Assembly: GCF_022569295.1 (NCBI RefSeq)
Contig: NZ_JAKFIA010000001.1
Location: 2,648,501-2,712,500 of the forward strand
Source: Pedomonas mirosovicensis
GTDB lineage: Bacteria > Pseudomonadota > Alphaproteobacteria > Sphingomonadales > Sphingomonadaceae
DNA length: 64,000 nucleotides
Direction of reading: 5' to 3'
Both the position numbers and the translations under genes were made by a program. Shown in pieces: positions 27,236-35,560 of this stretch. The notes under the pieces were generated by a model that was not told the origin of the DNA, did no database searches, and saw only the letters and a program-made list of their open reading frames with translations. Numbering within the stretch: position 1 is the first letter of the stretch; every line of letters begins with the position of its first letter.

Positions 27236-28552
27236 ATGACCGATGACAAGCGGAACCAGGGCCAGGGCGGGCAGGCTCAGCAGGGGCAGCAGCAGAACCA
27301 GCAGAACCGGCAGCAGGGACAGTTCGGCCAGCCCCTTCAGTCCGACCGCCAGCAGAGCCAGAGCCGCGCGAACGAGACGGACTCCCAGCAGAATATCTGG
27401 GGCGAAGGCTCGGGTTCCAACCAGCAGGCGCAAGCCGCCCACCGCGACCGGATGGAGCGGCTGCAGAGCAGCCAGCGCACCGGCGGCATGGCCGAGGAGA
27501 ACCAGCAGCTGCGGCAGGCGGGCTCGGTGCCTCGGGTGCCGCGCCAGGCGCAGGCGGTACAGGGCATTGCTGATCAGAATGCGCCGTTCGCCACCCAGCA
27601 GGGCCAGCAGCAGAACCAGACGCAGGAGGTGAACGCCGACCGCGAGCAGCATGTGCGCGGGCAGGATCTCGGCACCAGCGGCCAGCGGGCGCAGGGCGGC
27701 CAGACCCAGCCGACCGAAAGCGGCGAGCGGGGCGCAATGTATCAAACCTCGCTGGCGCCCGGCTTCAAATCCAACCGCACCTGGACCCAAACCAGCGGCG
27801 GCCAGCAGGCGACGCAGACCAGCCTGCAGGGCGGCCAGTGGCCCGCCCAGGCGCAGGGGCAAAGTGAAGGCCAGAACCAGGGCCAGGGCGTGCCCCAGCA
27901 ACAGGAGCCGAGCCAGGCGCGCGGGCCCGGCAAGGAGCAGCAGCAGGGCCAGGCCCGCTGGCAGGATCCCGAGCAGATGCTGGACAAGAACCCGGACCAG
28001 CGCGCGGCCCAGAATCCGGGCTACACCCAGGGCCAGCAGAATCAAAGCCAATCCCAGGGCGAAGATCAGGCCCAGAGCGGCCGGCAAACCCTGCAGCAAA
28101 ACCAGCCGGAGGTGCGCTACTCGACCACCGACCTGCGCGAGCAGATGCGCCAGGACGCCTGGGAGAACCGCGACAGCCAGGGCCGGCACCCGGAGGAAGG
28201 CTCGCACCAGCAGCACTTCGCCACCAGCCGCGGCGACATCGAGGACGCCGGCACCCGCAAGCAGCAGAATCAGGCGGCGCGCAGTCAGGAGTCCGGCGAG
28301 ATGCTGGAACAGCGGCGCGGCCTGCGCGGCGAGACCGACGACAGGGCCGGCGTCGAGCAGCGCTCGCAGGGTCAGGCAGCGCCCAATATCGATCAGCAGC
28401 AGCGGCAGGGCGGCGCAGGCGGGCAGGATCCTGACCGTCAGCCCGGCTCCGGCGGCCAGCGCGCCGAAGCCGTCGCCGACCGCATTCAGGACGACGATCT
28501 GGGCGACCCGCGCAAGGGCGGTGGCGGCACCGCCAGCCGCCGCCGGTCCTGA
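27236..28552 (+). CDS. Large glutamine-rich intrinsically disordered protein, unknown function
   Basis: 438 residues, no recognised family. By hand count about 103 are Gln (near 24 percent); Gly, Ala, Arg, Asp, Glu and Ser make up most of the rest, hydrophobic residues are scarce and there is no cysteine. There is no signal peptide or membrane segment, so a cytoplasmic, soluble, disordered protein is expected. Short motifs recur loosely (GQ, QNQ, QQQ, AQ) rather than as a fixed tandem repeat. Aromatic residues are few and spaced (five Trp, few Phe/Tyr), like sticker-spacer proteins. GGGAGAG lies before the ATG, an EcfG-type promoter 51 bp upstream and a terminator at 28561. A stress-protective or condensate-forming role is a hypothesis only. 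Confidence 0.8.
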   Translation: MTDDKRNQGQGGQAQQGQQQNQQNRQQGQFGQPLQSDRQQSQSRANETDSQQNIWGEGSGSNQQAQAAHRDRMERLQSSQRTGGMAEENQQLRQAGSVPRVPRQAQAVQGIADQNAPFATQQGQQQNQTQEVNADREQHVRGQDLGTSGQRAQGGQTQPTESGERGAMYQTSLAPGFKSNRTWTQTSGGQQATQTSLQGGQWPAQAQGQSEGQNQGQGVPQQQEPSQARGPGKEQQQGQARWQDPEQMLDKNPDQRAAQNPGYTQGQQNQSQSQGEDQAQSGRQTLQQNQPEVRYSTTDLREQMRQDAWENRDSQGRHPEEGSHQQHFATSRGDIEDAGTRKQQNQAARSQESGEMLEQRRGLRGETDDRAGVEQRSQGQAAPNIDQQQRQGGAGGQDPDRQPGSGGQRAEAVADRIQDDDLGDPRKGGGGTASRRRS

Positions 28553-28560
28553 CACTCGCG

Positions 28561-28583
28561 CCACGTATTTTCGTGGTTTGTTT
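28561..28583 (+). terminator. Terminator of the Gln-rich protein gene
   Basis: CCACG (28562-28566 region) and CGTGG around a TATTTT loop, followed by TTTGTTT. It runs directly into the intergenic repeat copy at 28577-28708. Confidence 0.5.
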
Positions 28584-28708
28584 GCAGGAGGGGCTTGCCC
28601 CTCCTGCACCTCCCGCTCGTTTTATGGGCCGCGCCCTTCATGCCGCGCACGGCCCGATAAAAGGTAGGGAGTGCGGAGGGACTGAGTCCCTCCTGCAAAA
28701 ATAAAACC
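28577..28708. repeat. Intergenic hairpin repeat, family A, copy 1
   Basis: The left end is a perfect 12-bp hairpin TGCAGGAGGGGC (28583-28594) with its complement to 28608; the middle holds GGGCCGCGCCC and GCACGGCCC; the right end is a hairpin GGAGGGACT/AGTCCCTCC (28675-28693) followed by TGCAAAA. CACCTCCC near the left end is complementary to GGGAGTG near the right, so the whole unit can fold. It fills the gap between the convergent Gln-rich and CitE-like genes. Related copies lie at 40519 and 49891. Confidence 0.75.
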
Positions 28709-28722
28709 CGAAACAAAACCCC

Positions 28723-29583
28723 TCAACGCTCTCCCGCCATGGCCAGCACCCGCCGCGCCGTTTGCGCGTGCAGCGCCTCGATCATCTGTCCATTGAGCAC
28801 GGCCAGCCCCTTGCCGGCCTGCTCGGCCGCCTCGAAGGCGGCGATGATACGGCGCGCCTGTTCCACCTCAGCGTCCGAGGGGGCGAAAGCGGCGTTGGTG
28901 GGCGCGATCTGGCTGGGGTGAATCAGCGTCTTGCCGTCAAAGCCGAAGGCGCGCGCCTGCCGGCACTGGCGCACGAGGCCATCCTCGTCCTTGATGTTGG
29001 GGTACATGCCATCGAGCACGTCAAGGCCCATGGCGCGCGCAACCATCACCGCGCGGCTCATGGCAAAGTGCAGCGGCGCGCGGTCCACGGTGTCGAGCGC
29101 GCGCAGGTCCTTCACAAGGTCGGCGAGACCCATGACGAGGCAGGCGAGCCGGGGGCTGGCGGCGGCGATCTTCTCCAGCTTTAGGAAGCCGCGCGGAGTT
29201 TCGATCATGCACCAGATGCGCGTCTCGGGCCGCGCCTTCAGCCCTTCCATCATCGCCTCCAGCTGTAGCACCTCGGAGGCGCTTTCCACCTTGGGCAGCA
29301 GGATGGCATGCGGGCTGGCACCAACCGCCGCCTGAACGTCGGCGATGCCCCATTCGGTATCGAGCCGGTTGATGCGGATCACCAGTTCGCGCTCGCCATA
29401 GTCGCCGCCGCGCACCGCCTCGGCGGCAGCCGCGCGGGCCTCCGCCTTGGCCTCGGGCGCCACCGCGTCCTCAAGGTCCATGATGACCACGTCGCAATCG
29501 AGCGTTTTGGCCTTCTCGAGCGCGCGGGCATTGGAGGCCGGCATGTAAAGCGCGCTGCGGCGCGGGCGGCTCGATGCGATCAT
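28723..29583 (-). CDS. CitE-like HpcH/HpaI aldolase/citrate lyase family protein
   Basis: 286 residues, the normal length for CitE-like/malyl-CoA lyase proteins. The TIM-barrel motifs are RSALYMPASNARALEKA, VIMDLEDAVAPEAK (metal-binding Asp/Glu), LVIRINRLDTEWG, ILLPKVESA and CMIETPRGFLKLEKI, ending with GFDGKTLIHPSQI. Such enzymes cleave or condense acyl-CoA esters of malate or citramalate using Mg2+. No citrate lyase alpha or gamma subunit is adjacent, so a stand-alone CLYBL-like or malyl-CoA lyase activity is more likely than citrate lyase. AGGAGG lies upstream of ATG 29583; the frame is open further upstream but lacks family residues. Confidence 0.9.
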   Translation of the reverse strand: MIASSRPRRSALYMPASNARALEKAKTLDCDVVIMDLEDAVAPEAKAEARAAAAEAVRGGDYGERELVIRINRLDTEWGIADVQAAVGASPHAILLPKVESASEVLQLEAMMEGLKARPETRIWCMIETPRGFLKLEKIAAASPRLACLVMGLADLVKDLRALDTVDRAPLHFAMSRAVMVARAMGLDVLDGMYPNIKDEDGLVRQCRQARAFGFDGKTLIHPSQIAPTNAAFAPSDAEVEQARRIIAAFEAAEQAGKGLAVLNGQMIEALHAQTARRVLAMAGER

Positions 29584-29674
29584 GAAACCCTCCTTCTTTA
29601 AACGCGTCCTAGCAGAGAATGGCTCTTGCCGGGAAGCTGCCGGACGCTGCAAGAAGGATAGGGTGAGCTGAACG

Positions 29675-30397
29675 ATGATCGACCCGCATATTCCCGATGA
29701 GTGGCTGTATCCGCCATCCCTTTCCGTCGCGGCGCAGGTGCAGCGCGAGCTGGCCCGGCGCGTCGTGCGGGAGGATGCTCTCGACCCGGTGAATCGGCTG
29801 GCGGGCGTTGACACCAGCATGAAATGGCGGGACACGACCGGCCCCATTCACGCCGCCGTGGTGCTGATCGGCTGGCCCTCGCTGGCCGTCGAGGCCAGCT
29901 CCGGCCTCAGCGCTCCCAGCCCCATCCCCTATGTGCCGGGCTTCCTCGGCTTTCGGGAATGCCCCAGCCTCGTTGGGGCGTATCGCAAGCTGCCCGTTCC
30001 TCCCGACCTCATCTTTGTTGACGGTCACGGCATCAGCCACCCGCGCGGGCTCGGCATCGCCTGCCACCTGGGCGTGCTGCTCGACCGGCCAAGCATCGGC
30101 GTTGCCAAGAGCATTCTCATCGGCGAACCGGCCGGGCCGCTGGGCGAGGAGCCGGGCGACCGCACGCCGCTGGTGTGGAAGGGCGAGACCATCGCCATGG
30201 TGCTTCGCACCCGGCGGCGGGCCCGCCCGCTTTATATTTCCACCGGCCACCGGGTATCGCTGGAAACGGCCGTCGAGTGGGTCATGCGGACCGCGCGCGG
30301 CTATCGCCTGCCCGAGCCAACCCGCCTCGCGCACGAGGCCGCCAATGCCCATCGCCGCCAGGCCCTTGCGTCGGAGAGCGCGGAAATCAGCCCCTGA
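29675..30397 (+). CDS. nfi: Endonuclease V (deoxyinosine 3'-endonuclease)
   Basis: 240 residues. Family motifs are all present: LAGVDTSMKW (catalytic Asp), YVPGFLGFRECPSL (catalytic Glu and the strand-separating wedge), VDGHGISHPRGLGIACHLGV (third Asp/His region) and PSIGVAKS with the lysine. The enzyme nicks DNA one base 3' of deaminated adenine. A variant GVDTS replaces the more common VDVSY. It is divergent from the CitE-like gene with 91 bp between, and the EcfG-type promoter of the PRC-barrel gene begins eight bases after its stop. Confidence 0.92.
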   Translation: MIDPHIPDEWLYPPSLSVAAQVQRELARRVVREDALDPVNRLAGVDTSMKWRDTTGPIHAAVVLIGWPSLAVEASSGLSAPSPIPYVPGFLGFRECPSLVGAYRKLPVPPDLIFVDGHGISHPRGLGIACHLGVLLDRPSIGVAKSILIGEPAGPLGEEPGDRTPLVWKGETIAMVLRTRRRARPLYISTGHRVSLETAVEWVMRTARGYRLPEPTRLAHEAANAHRRQALASESAEISP

Positions 30398-30404
30398 GTG
30401 GCGG

Positions 30405-30430
30405 GGAACGCAAGCCATGGCCACCTCGTT
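30405..30430 (+). promoter_or_regulatory. EcfG-type general stress response promoter
   Basis: GGAAC at 30405-30409, 17-bp spacer, CGTT at 30427-30430, ending 39 bp before the PRC-barrel gene start at 30470. Third exact match to the consensus in under 4 kb. Confidence 0.8.
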
Positions 30431-30469
30431 GGAAGGGGATTGCACATTTCCTCACAAGCGAGGTGCGCC

Positions 30470-30970
30470 ATGAAAACGGCAATCGCGTTCGCAACTGTTC
30501 TGGTGGCGTTGGGCGGTGGTTTTCCCGTTCTGGCCCAGACGGCCAGCCAGCCGGCAGCATCCCCGCCGACGACCGCACCCGCGCCGAACATGCCCGGCAT
30601 GCCGGGCATTCCCCGCTCCGTCACCGATGCCATCGGCCAGAAGACCGGCACCACGGTGCTGACCGGCAGCTACCTGCGCGAAGTGGATGAGAACGAACCC
30701 CTGCTCGGCCCCGGCAACCTGACGGTACGCCAGATGGAGGATGCCCGGGTGATGGATTCGCGCGGGCAGGCGATGGGCGAGGTTGAGGAGGTCATTGCCA
30801 ACAACCGTGGCCGTATTGTCGGCGTGACGGCGGAGGTTGGCGGCTTTCTCGGCGTGGGCGAGAAGGAGGTGCTCATTCCGCTTGAGCATCTGACTGTGCG
30901 GAACGGACAATTCCAGACCGACCTGACGCAGGAGCAGTTGAAGGCCCTGCCCCGCTGGGACGACGACTGA
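30470..30970 (+). CDS. Exported PRC-barrel domain protein
   Basis: 166 residues. A signal peptide covers about 1-22 (MKTAIAFATVLVALGGG, cleavage after VLAQ or nearby), followed by a Pro/Ala/Met-rich linker (about 25-50) and a PRC-barrel-like domain (about 80-160: DARVMDSRGQAMGEVEEVIANN, GRIVGVTAEVGGFLGVGEKEVLIPLEHL). PRC-barrel proteins in alphaproteobacteria are frequently stress-induced envelope proteins of unknown mechanism. The EcfG-type promoter immediately upstream agrees with that. The start at 30470 follows GAGG; an in-frame GTG/ATG further upstream lies inside the promoter. Confidence 0.85.
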   Translation: MKTAIAFATVLVALGGGFPVLAQTASQPAASPPTTAPAPNMPGMPGIPRSVTDAIGQKTGTTVLTGSYLREVDENEPLLGPGNLTVRQMEDARVMDSRGQAMGEVEEVIANNRGRIVGVTAEVGGFLGVGEKEVLIPLEHLTVRNGQFQTDLTQEQLKALPRWDDD

Positions 30971-31018
30971 CCCGCCGCCGGACCGCCTGCCCGGTATTTT
31001 CCCGGCGGGCGCTCAGGT

Positions 31019-31819
31019 TTAGGGCCGCTTCTCCAGCGTCTGGCGCAATGCGGCAATTTCCGCCCGCAGCGCCTCCAGCTCCGCGTGTCCCGCCACCGGC
31101 GCGTCGCGGTCGCTTGCGTCCTGTCCAATGAAGAAACTGGCAAGGCTCGCCGTGATGTAGCCGAAAACGGCAAAGCCGTAGAGCGCCAGCAGGAAGGCGA
31201 GAATCCGCCCCTCCGGCGTTACCGGCCAGATATCGGTCCCCATGCCGGTGATAAGCATGCCGGTCCACCACAGCGCATGGCCGAAGGACGTGAAGCCCCC
31301 GCCCCCTGGCCGGGCCGGCTCGAAAAACAGCATGCCCGCCGCGCCCAGCAGCACCACCGCCAGGGTCAGCCCTCCCACATAGCCGAGGCCCCGGCGACTG
31401 AGCGTGTTCCTCAGCGCATTCATGCCCCGGTTGGCGGTGCCGACGATCCGCACCAGCTGCGCGCCCCGTCCCATGCGGAGGAGACGCAGCGCCCGCAATG
31501 CCCGAAACGCCTGCAACAGGCGCACGGCGGGCACGACCAGCGCAATGATGGTCAGCCAATTCTTCCGCAGGAAGGGCAGCTTGTGCGGCGCAAGCCACAG
31601 CCGCAGGCCGAACTCCAGAATGAAGATGATCCAGATGATCGTGCCGAACGCCTCCAGCGCACGCGGCGTTTTCCAGACCAGCTCCACGACCACCAGCACC
31701 AGCCATAGGAAGCTGAGCACGATCATGGGCGTCCGCAGCATCACCTCCAACTGCTCGAGCGCCGTCAGCCGTTCCTCTTCCGCCTGATATTCCGTCTTGG
31801 GAGCCTGCCTGTCCTCCAT
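31019..31819 (-). CDS. Voltage-gated-type ion channel with a non-canonical selectivity filter
   Basis: 266 residues. Membrane segments S1-S4 span about 30-130, with an arginine-rich S4 (RLLQAFRALRALRLLRMGRG), then S5 (about 155-175), a pore loop and S6 (about 208-232). The pore reads ALWWTGMLITGMGTDIWPVTPEGR; the usual K+ filter T-V-G-Y-G-D is replaced by T-G-M-G-T-D, so K+ selectivity cannot be assumed. The C-terminus (about 235-266) is a short coiled coil (LEALRAEIAALRQTLEK), typical of tetramerising channels. It is convergent with the PRC-barrel gene. Confidence 0.85.
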   Translation of the reverse strand: MEDRQAPKTEYQAEEERLTALEQLEVMLRTPMIVLSFLWLVLVVVELVWKTPRALEAFGTIIWIIFILEFGLRLWLAPHKLPFLRKNWLTIIALVVPAVRLLQAFRALRALRLLRMGRGAQLVRIVGTANRGMNALRNTLSRRGLGYVGGLTLAVVLLGAAGMLFFEPARPGGGGFTSFGHALWWTGMLITGMGTDIWPVTPEGRILAFLLALYGFAVFGYITASLASFFIGQDASDRDAPVAGHAELEALRAEIAALRQTLEKRP

Positions 31820-31898
31820 GCGCGCCTTCCCTCCGGTCTCCTCCCTGCCCGAAAGGAAAACCCCTGACGCCGCCAGCGGTTACCGTTTTTGCTGCGCC

Positions 31899-32837
31899 TT
31901 ACAGCAACCGGATCTCCCGCAGACGCTCCTCCAGGTAGTCCTGCGCCGTGATCGGCTCCGGGTAGCGGCTGGGGTTGTCCGGCGAAACGCAGCCGGGCAG
32001 CGGCTCGATCACCACGTCCGGATTGAAATGCAGAAAGAACGGCATGGAGTAGCGCGGCCGCCTGGCCCGCTCGGGCGGCGGGTTCACCACCCGGTGGGTG
32101 GTGGAGGGCAGCACGTGATTGGTCATCCGCTGGAGCATATCGCCGATGTTGACGACGATGCATCCCGGCGGCGGGTTGATCGGCAGCCAGCGGCCGTCCT
32201 TCGTCAGAATTTCCAGCCCGCCTTCCTCCGCGCCCAGCAGCAGCGTGATGACGTTGATGTCCTCATGCGCCGCCGCGCGCACCGCGCCCGCCGCGTCCTC
32301 GGGCACCGGCGGGTAGTGCAGCACGCGAAGCAGGCTGTTGCCCGCGTTCACCCTGGCATCGAAGAAATCCGGCGCGAGGCCGAGATACTGGGCGATCGCC
32401 CGCAGCATCCGCTGGCCGAAACCATCGAGCGCTGCGTACAGGCCATAGGCTGCCTCGCGAAAGCCGTCGATCTCTTCCACCCATACGTTCTCGGGCATGA
32501 AAGCGCGGTAGGCGTGCCCCGGCGGCAGCTCGCGCCCCATATGCCAGAACTCCTTGAGGTCGTGCGCTTTGGCACCCTTGGCCGTCTCGATGCCGAACGG
32601 CGTGTAGCCCCGTGCGCCCGCCAGGCCGGGGCGGTGGTAGCGTTGCTTCGCCTCCTCCGGCCAGGCGAAGAAGGTCTTGAACCGGGCGAGCGTCCCTTCG
32701 ATCAGGTCGCCCGGCAGGCCGTGGTCAGAGACGACGGCAAAGCCATACCGGGCGTAGGACTCGCCGAGGGCCCTGGCAAAGGCTGGAAAATCTGCATCGT
32801 AGAGATGATAGCTGACGGGTGGTATGGCGCTGGTCAT
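31899..32837 (-). CDS. Isopenicillin-N-synthase-like 2-oxoglutarate/Fe(II) dioxygenase
   Basis: 312 residues from ATG 32837 (MTSAIPPVSYHLYD). The N-terminal DIOX_N region (about 1-110) includes FARALGESYARYGFAVVSDHGLP. Iron ligands are His and Asp in AAHEDINVITLLLG and His in STTHRVVNPP, and the 2-oxoglutarate-binding Arg-x-Ser is in RPRYSMPFFLHF. Proteobacterial members of this family are widespread and mostly uncharacterised; some oxidise nucleobases, gibberellin-like or amino acid substrates. The frame remains open upstream into the NUDIX gene but that part has no family similarity. It is divergent from the NUDIX gene with 48 bp between. Confidence 0.9.
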   Translation of the reverse strand: MTSAIPPVSYHLYDADFPAFARALGESYARYGFAVVSDHGLPGDLIEGTLARFKTFFAWPEEAKQRYHRPGLAGARGYTPFGIETAKGAKAHDLKEFWHMGRELPPGHAYRAFMPENVWVEEIDGFREAAYGLYAALDGFGQRMLRAIAQYLGLAPDFFDARVNAGNSLLRVLHYPPVPEDAAGAVRAAAHEDINVITLLLGAEEGGLEILTKDGRWLPINPPPGCIVVNIGDMLQRMTNHVLPSTTHRVVNPPPERARRPRYSMPFFLHFNPDVVIEPLPGCVSPDNPSRYPEPITAQDYLEERLREIRLL

Positions 32838-32885
32838 AGCTTGAGCGTTTAAACAGTGCGTACGCTTTGAGAAAGGGTGGACCGT

Positions 32886-33422
32886 ATGGCAGGCAACAGG
32901 GAGGTGCTCGGCACCGGCAACTATCTGGAACTGGTGCGCGAGGACGGCTGGGAATTCGTCGAGCGCAACCGGGGCAGCGGGGCCGTCGGCATCGTTCCGG
33001 TAACGGATGCGGGCGAACTGGTGCTGGTGGAGCAGTGGCGCGCCGCGCTGGACGGCCAGTCGATCGAGCTCCCGGCCGGCCTCGTTGGCGACGAGGACGA
33101 CACAGACGAGGAAATGCTGGTGGCCGCCCGCCGCGAGCTGGAGGAGGAAACCGGCTTCCACGCCGAAGCGTGGACCCACCTTTACGACGGCACCACCTCC
33201 GCCGGTCTGACCTCGGAGACGGTCCACATCTACCTCGCCACCGGGCTGACCCGAATCGGCGAGGGCGGCGGCACGAGCCACGAGAACATCATCGTTCACG
33301 TCGTGCCGCTCGATGGCATCGAGAACTGGCTGGCCGCCCAGCGCCAGCGCGGCGCGATGATCGACATTAAGGTCTACGGCGCGCTTGCCGTCGCGCGCGG
33401 CGCGATCAAGCCTGCGGAATAA
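32886..33422 (+). CDS. NUDIX hydrolase, ADP-ribose pyrophosphatase type
   Basis: 178 residues from ATG 32886; a GTG at 32877 is possible, but AAAGG is better placed for 32886. The NUDIX box is canonical (GLVGDED then AARRELEEETGF, about 72-97). The preceding ELVLVEQWRAALDGQSIELPAG and the following SAGLTSETVHIYLATGL are typical of ADP-ribose/nucleotide-sugar pyrophosphatases that protect against reactive ADP-ribose. It is a single gene, divergent from the dioxygenase. A 12-bp motif GAGCGTTTAAAC lies in the 48-bp divergent promoter region. Confidence 0.9.
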   Translation: MAGNREVLGTGNYLELVREDGWEFVERNRGSGAVGIVPVTDAGELVLVEQWRAALDGQSIELPAGLVGDEDDTDEEMLVAARRELEEETGFHAEAWTHLYDGTTSAGLTSETVHIYLATGLTRIGEGGGTSHENIIVHVVPLDGIENWLAAQRQRGAMIDIKVYGALAVARGAIKPAE

Positions 33423-33587
33423 TAGCTTTTATAGGATCTTAGCGCCGGGCTGGCCTTCCCTCGAAGCCGCCGGCCCAGCCGCGCCGTCCCTACCGGATCA
33501 GGTATGGGATACGCCTCGCGTCACCCACCCGCCGCCATATCGCAAAAGGTTGAAAACAGCACGAAACATTCTAGTCTGTGTAGGTTA

Positions 33588-34400
33588 ATGGCGATACGGG
33601 CGTCGACGGCGATGGCGATAGGCGAGACATTAACCGAAGCGGCTCCCCCGGCCGGATTATCCGGCCAGCCGCTCTACCAGCAGATTGCTAGGGACCTTCG
33701 GTCGCGCATCACGGGACAGGAATTTGCCGCCGGCTCCTACCTTCCCACCGAGGAGAAGCTGTGCGCTCACTACCAGGTGAGCCGCTTCACCATCCGCGAG
33801 GCCCTGCGCCAGTTGCAGCAGGAGGGGCTGATTTCCCGCCGTCGCGGCGCAGGCACGCTCATCCGGCACGATGGCATCCGGCACGATGGGGCCGCCACGC
33901 CGCAAGCCGCCCCTGATGACGCCGCTGCCGCCACCACGATGGCTGACAGCCTGCAGCCGGGGCGCTTCGGCGGTTCCACCACGCTCGTGGCGGACGAGCG
34001 CTTGTCCCAGCGGCTCGGCTGCGCTGCCGGCAGCCGCTGGCTGGTGCGCTCCGCGGTCTATGCCGCGCCGGCCGCGCTGGTGGAAATCTACCTGTCAGAG
34101 ACCCTGCGGTCGCTGGCCGGGCAGGTTACTCCCGGTCAGGAGCCGTTGTGGGAGCAGTTGGAGCGCCTTGGCCGGCCGCTGGGGCGCGTGCAGGTGAAGG
34201 TGCAGTCCGTCACTCCCAACCAGAGCGAGGCGCGGCTGCTGAACGTGGCAGCGCTGGCGCCGTGCCTGCGGATCACCACCCTGTGCCACGACCTGGCGGG
34301 CGAGCTGCTCGCCTGCGCCACCCACCTGCATCCCGGCCACAGCTTCGTCTACGAGACCGACATTCCGCCCGGCAAGGCAGCCTACTGGCGCCACCAATAG
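33588..34400 (+). CDS. GntR-family regulator with UTRA ligand-binding domain
   Basis: 270 residues from ATG 33588; ATG 33612 is an alternative. The winged helix occupies about 28-90 (PLYQQIARDLRSRITGQEFAAGSYLPTEEKLCAHYQVSRFTIREALRQL) and the HutC-type UTRA domain about 125-265 (WLVRSAVYAA, SVTPNQSEARLLNV, CHDLAGELLACATHLHPGHSF). A small in-protein duplication gives IRHDG twice (33869-33893), in the linker. UTRA-GntR proteins bind small metabolites such as histidine-degradation products or sugars phosphates; no catabolic operon is adjacent, so the target is unknown. Convergent with the LOG gene. Confidence 0.85.
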   Translation: MAIRASTAMAIGETLTEAAPPAGLSGQPLYQQIARDLRSRITGQEFAAGSYLPTEEKLCAHYQVSRFTIREALRQLQQEGLISRRRGAGTLIRHDGIRHDGAATPQAAPDDAAAATTMADSLQPGRFGGSTTLVADERLSQRLGCAAGSRWLVRSAVYAAPAALVEIYLSETLRSLAGQVTPGQEPLWEQLERLGRPLGRVQVKVQSVTPNQSEARLLNVAALAPCLRITTLCHDLAGELLACATHLHPGHSFVYETDIPPGKAAYWRHQ

Positions 34401-34419
34401 GCCACCTTTCCGCAGCCCT

Positions 34420-35289
34420 TTACTCGGCCGGTAGCCCCCAGCATTCGTGGAGGATCTTCCAGGCCTCGTCAGCCGTCTCCACGAACCTGAACAGTTCCAG
34501 ATCGCGCGGCGAGATGGTGCCTTCCTCCGCCAGCGCCTCGAAGTTCACCACCCGGTTCCAGAAGGCCTTGCCGAACAGCAGCACCGGAATGGGCGATATC
34601 TTGCCCGTCTGGATGAGGGTGAGGGTCTCGAACAGCTCATCGAACGTGCCGAAGCCGCCGGGGAACACCACCACCGCCCGCGCCCGCATCAGGAAGTGCA
34701 TCTTCCTGAGGGCGAAATAGTGGAACTGGAAGCTCAGCGACGGGGTGACGTATTCGTTCGGATACTGCTCGTGCGGCAGCACGATGTTGAGGCCGATGCT
34801 GGGCGCGCCCACGTCATAGGCGCCCTTGTTCGCCGCCTCCATGATGCTCGGCCCGCCGCCGGAGCACACCACGAAATGCCGCTCCCCGTCCGCGTCCTGC
34901 GGCATGCTGGAGAAGCGGCGGGCAAGCTTGTAAGCCTCGTCGTAATAGTGCGCCTTCTCCTTCAGCCGCTCGGCCACCAGTTTCTCGCGCGGGGTCTTGG
35001 CCGCCGCCAGCAGCGCCTCTGCCTCGGGCGGAGAGGGAATGCGGGCCGAGCCGTAGAACACCACTGTCGAGGCGATGCGGTGCTCCTGCAGGATCATCTC
35101 CGGCTTCAGCAGCTCCAGCTGGAAGCGAACCGGGCGCAGTTCTTCCCGCAGCAGGAAATCATTATCCGCAAAGGCCAGCCGATAGCTCGGGTGGTTGGTC
35201 TGGGGCGTACCCTCGACCCGTTCCGCTAGGTCCGCTTCCGCGCTTGCGCTGGGGAAGATCCGTCGGGGTGGGGAGACATCGGCAGTCAT
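34420..35289 (-). CDS. LOG-family/TIGR00730 Rossmann-fold protein (nucleoside 5'-monophosphate phosphoribohydrolase-like)
   Basis: 289 residues from ATG 35289; ATG 35298 and 35322 are alternatives without better ribosome binding sites. Family motifs are VVFYGSARIPSP, CSGGGPSIMEAANKGAYDVG and VVVFPGGFGTFDELFETLTLIQTGKI, the last holding the PGGxGTxxE signature of LOG enzymes that remove ribose 5-phosphate from nucleotides (cytokinin activation in plants). Many long bacterial members have unproven substrates. The N-terminal 60 residues are not part of the conserved domain. Confidence 0.9.
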   Translation of the reverse strand: MTADVSPPRRIFPSASAEADLAERVEGTPQTNHPSYRLAFADNDFLLREELRPVRFQLELLKPEMILQEHRIASTVVFYGSARIPSPPEAEALLAAAKTPREKLVAERLKEKAHYYDEAYKLARRFSSMPQDADGERHFVVCSGGGPSIMEAANKGAYDVGAPSIGLNIVLPHEQYPNEYVTPSLSFQFHYFALRKMHFLMRARAVVVFPGGFGTFDELFETLTLIQTGKISPIPVLLFGKAFWNRVVNFEALAEEGTISPRDLELFRFVETADEAWKILHECWGLPAE

Positions 35290-35560
35290 AGAGTCCATCG
35301 TTTGTTGAACTTGATAAGGCACGCCGGATTTACCGCAGCCGGTCGATCAAAGCCCGTTCTTTGTTGCGGGAAGGCCGCTGGGCCAGACCAATGCCCGCCC
35401 GCATCATCGCCCAGAACGCGCCATACCGCCACTGCCCGTCCGGAGCGGGGCCGGAAACTCGCCGCGCCTGTGCAACTGTTGACGGTTCGTGAACGGCATG
35501 TCGCGATTGGCCGCAAGGAAGCATCTCGACTTACGCGCGCGCGACTGCCATAGCCGAACC

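Noticed and set aside
26936..28609. 557-codon minus-strand open frame across the Gln-rich gene
   Set aside because: Its product is a Leu/Ala/Arg-rich mirror of the CAG-rich sense strand; the sense strand has a ribosome binding site, a promoter and a terminator, whereas this frame has none.
33869..33893. Tandem IRHDG codons in the UTRA-GntR gene
   Set aside because: Looks like a simple in-frame duplication in a linker.
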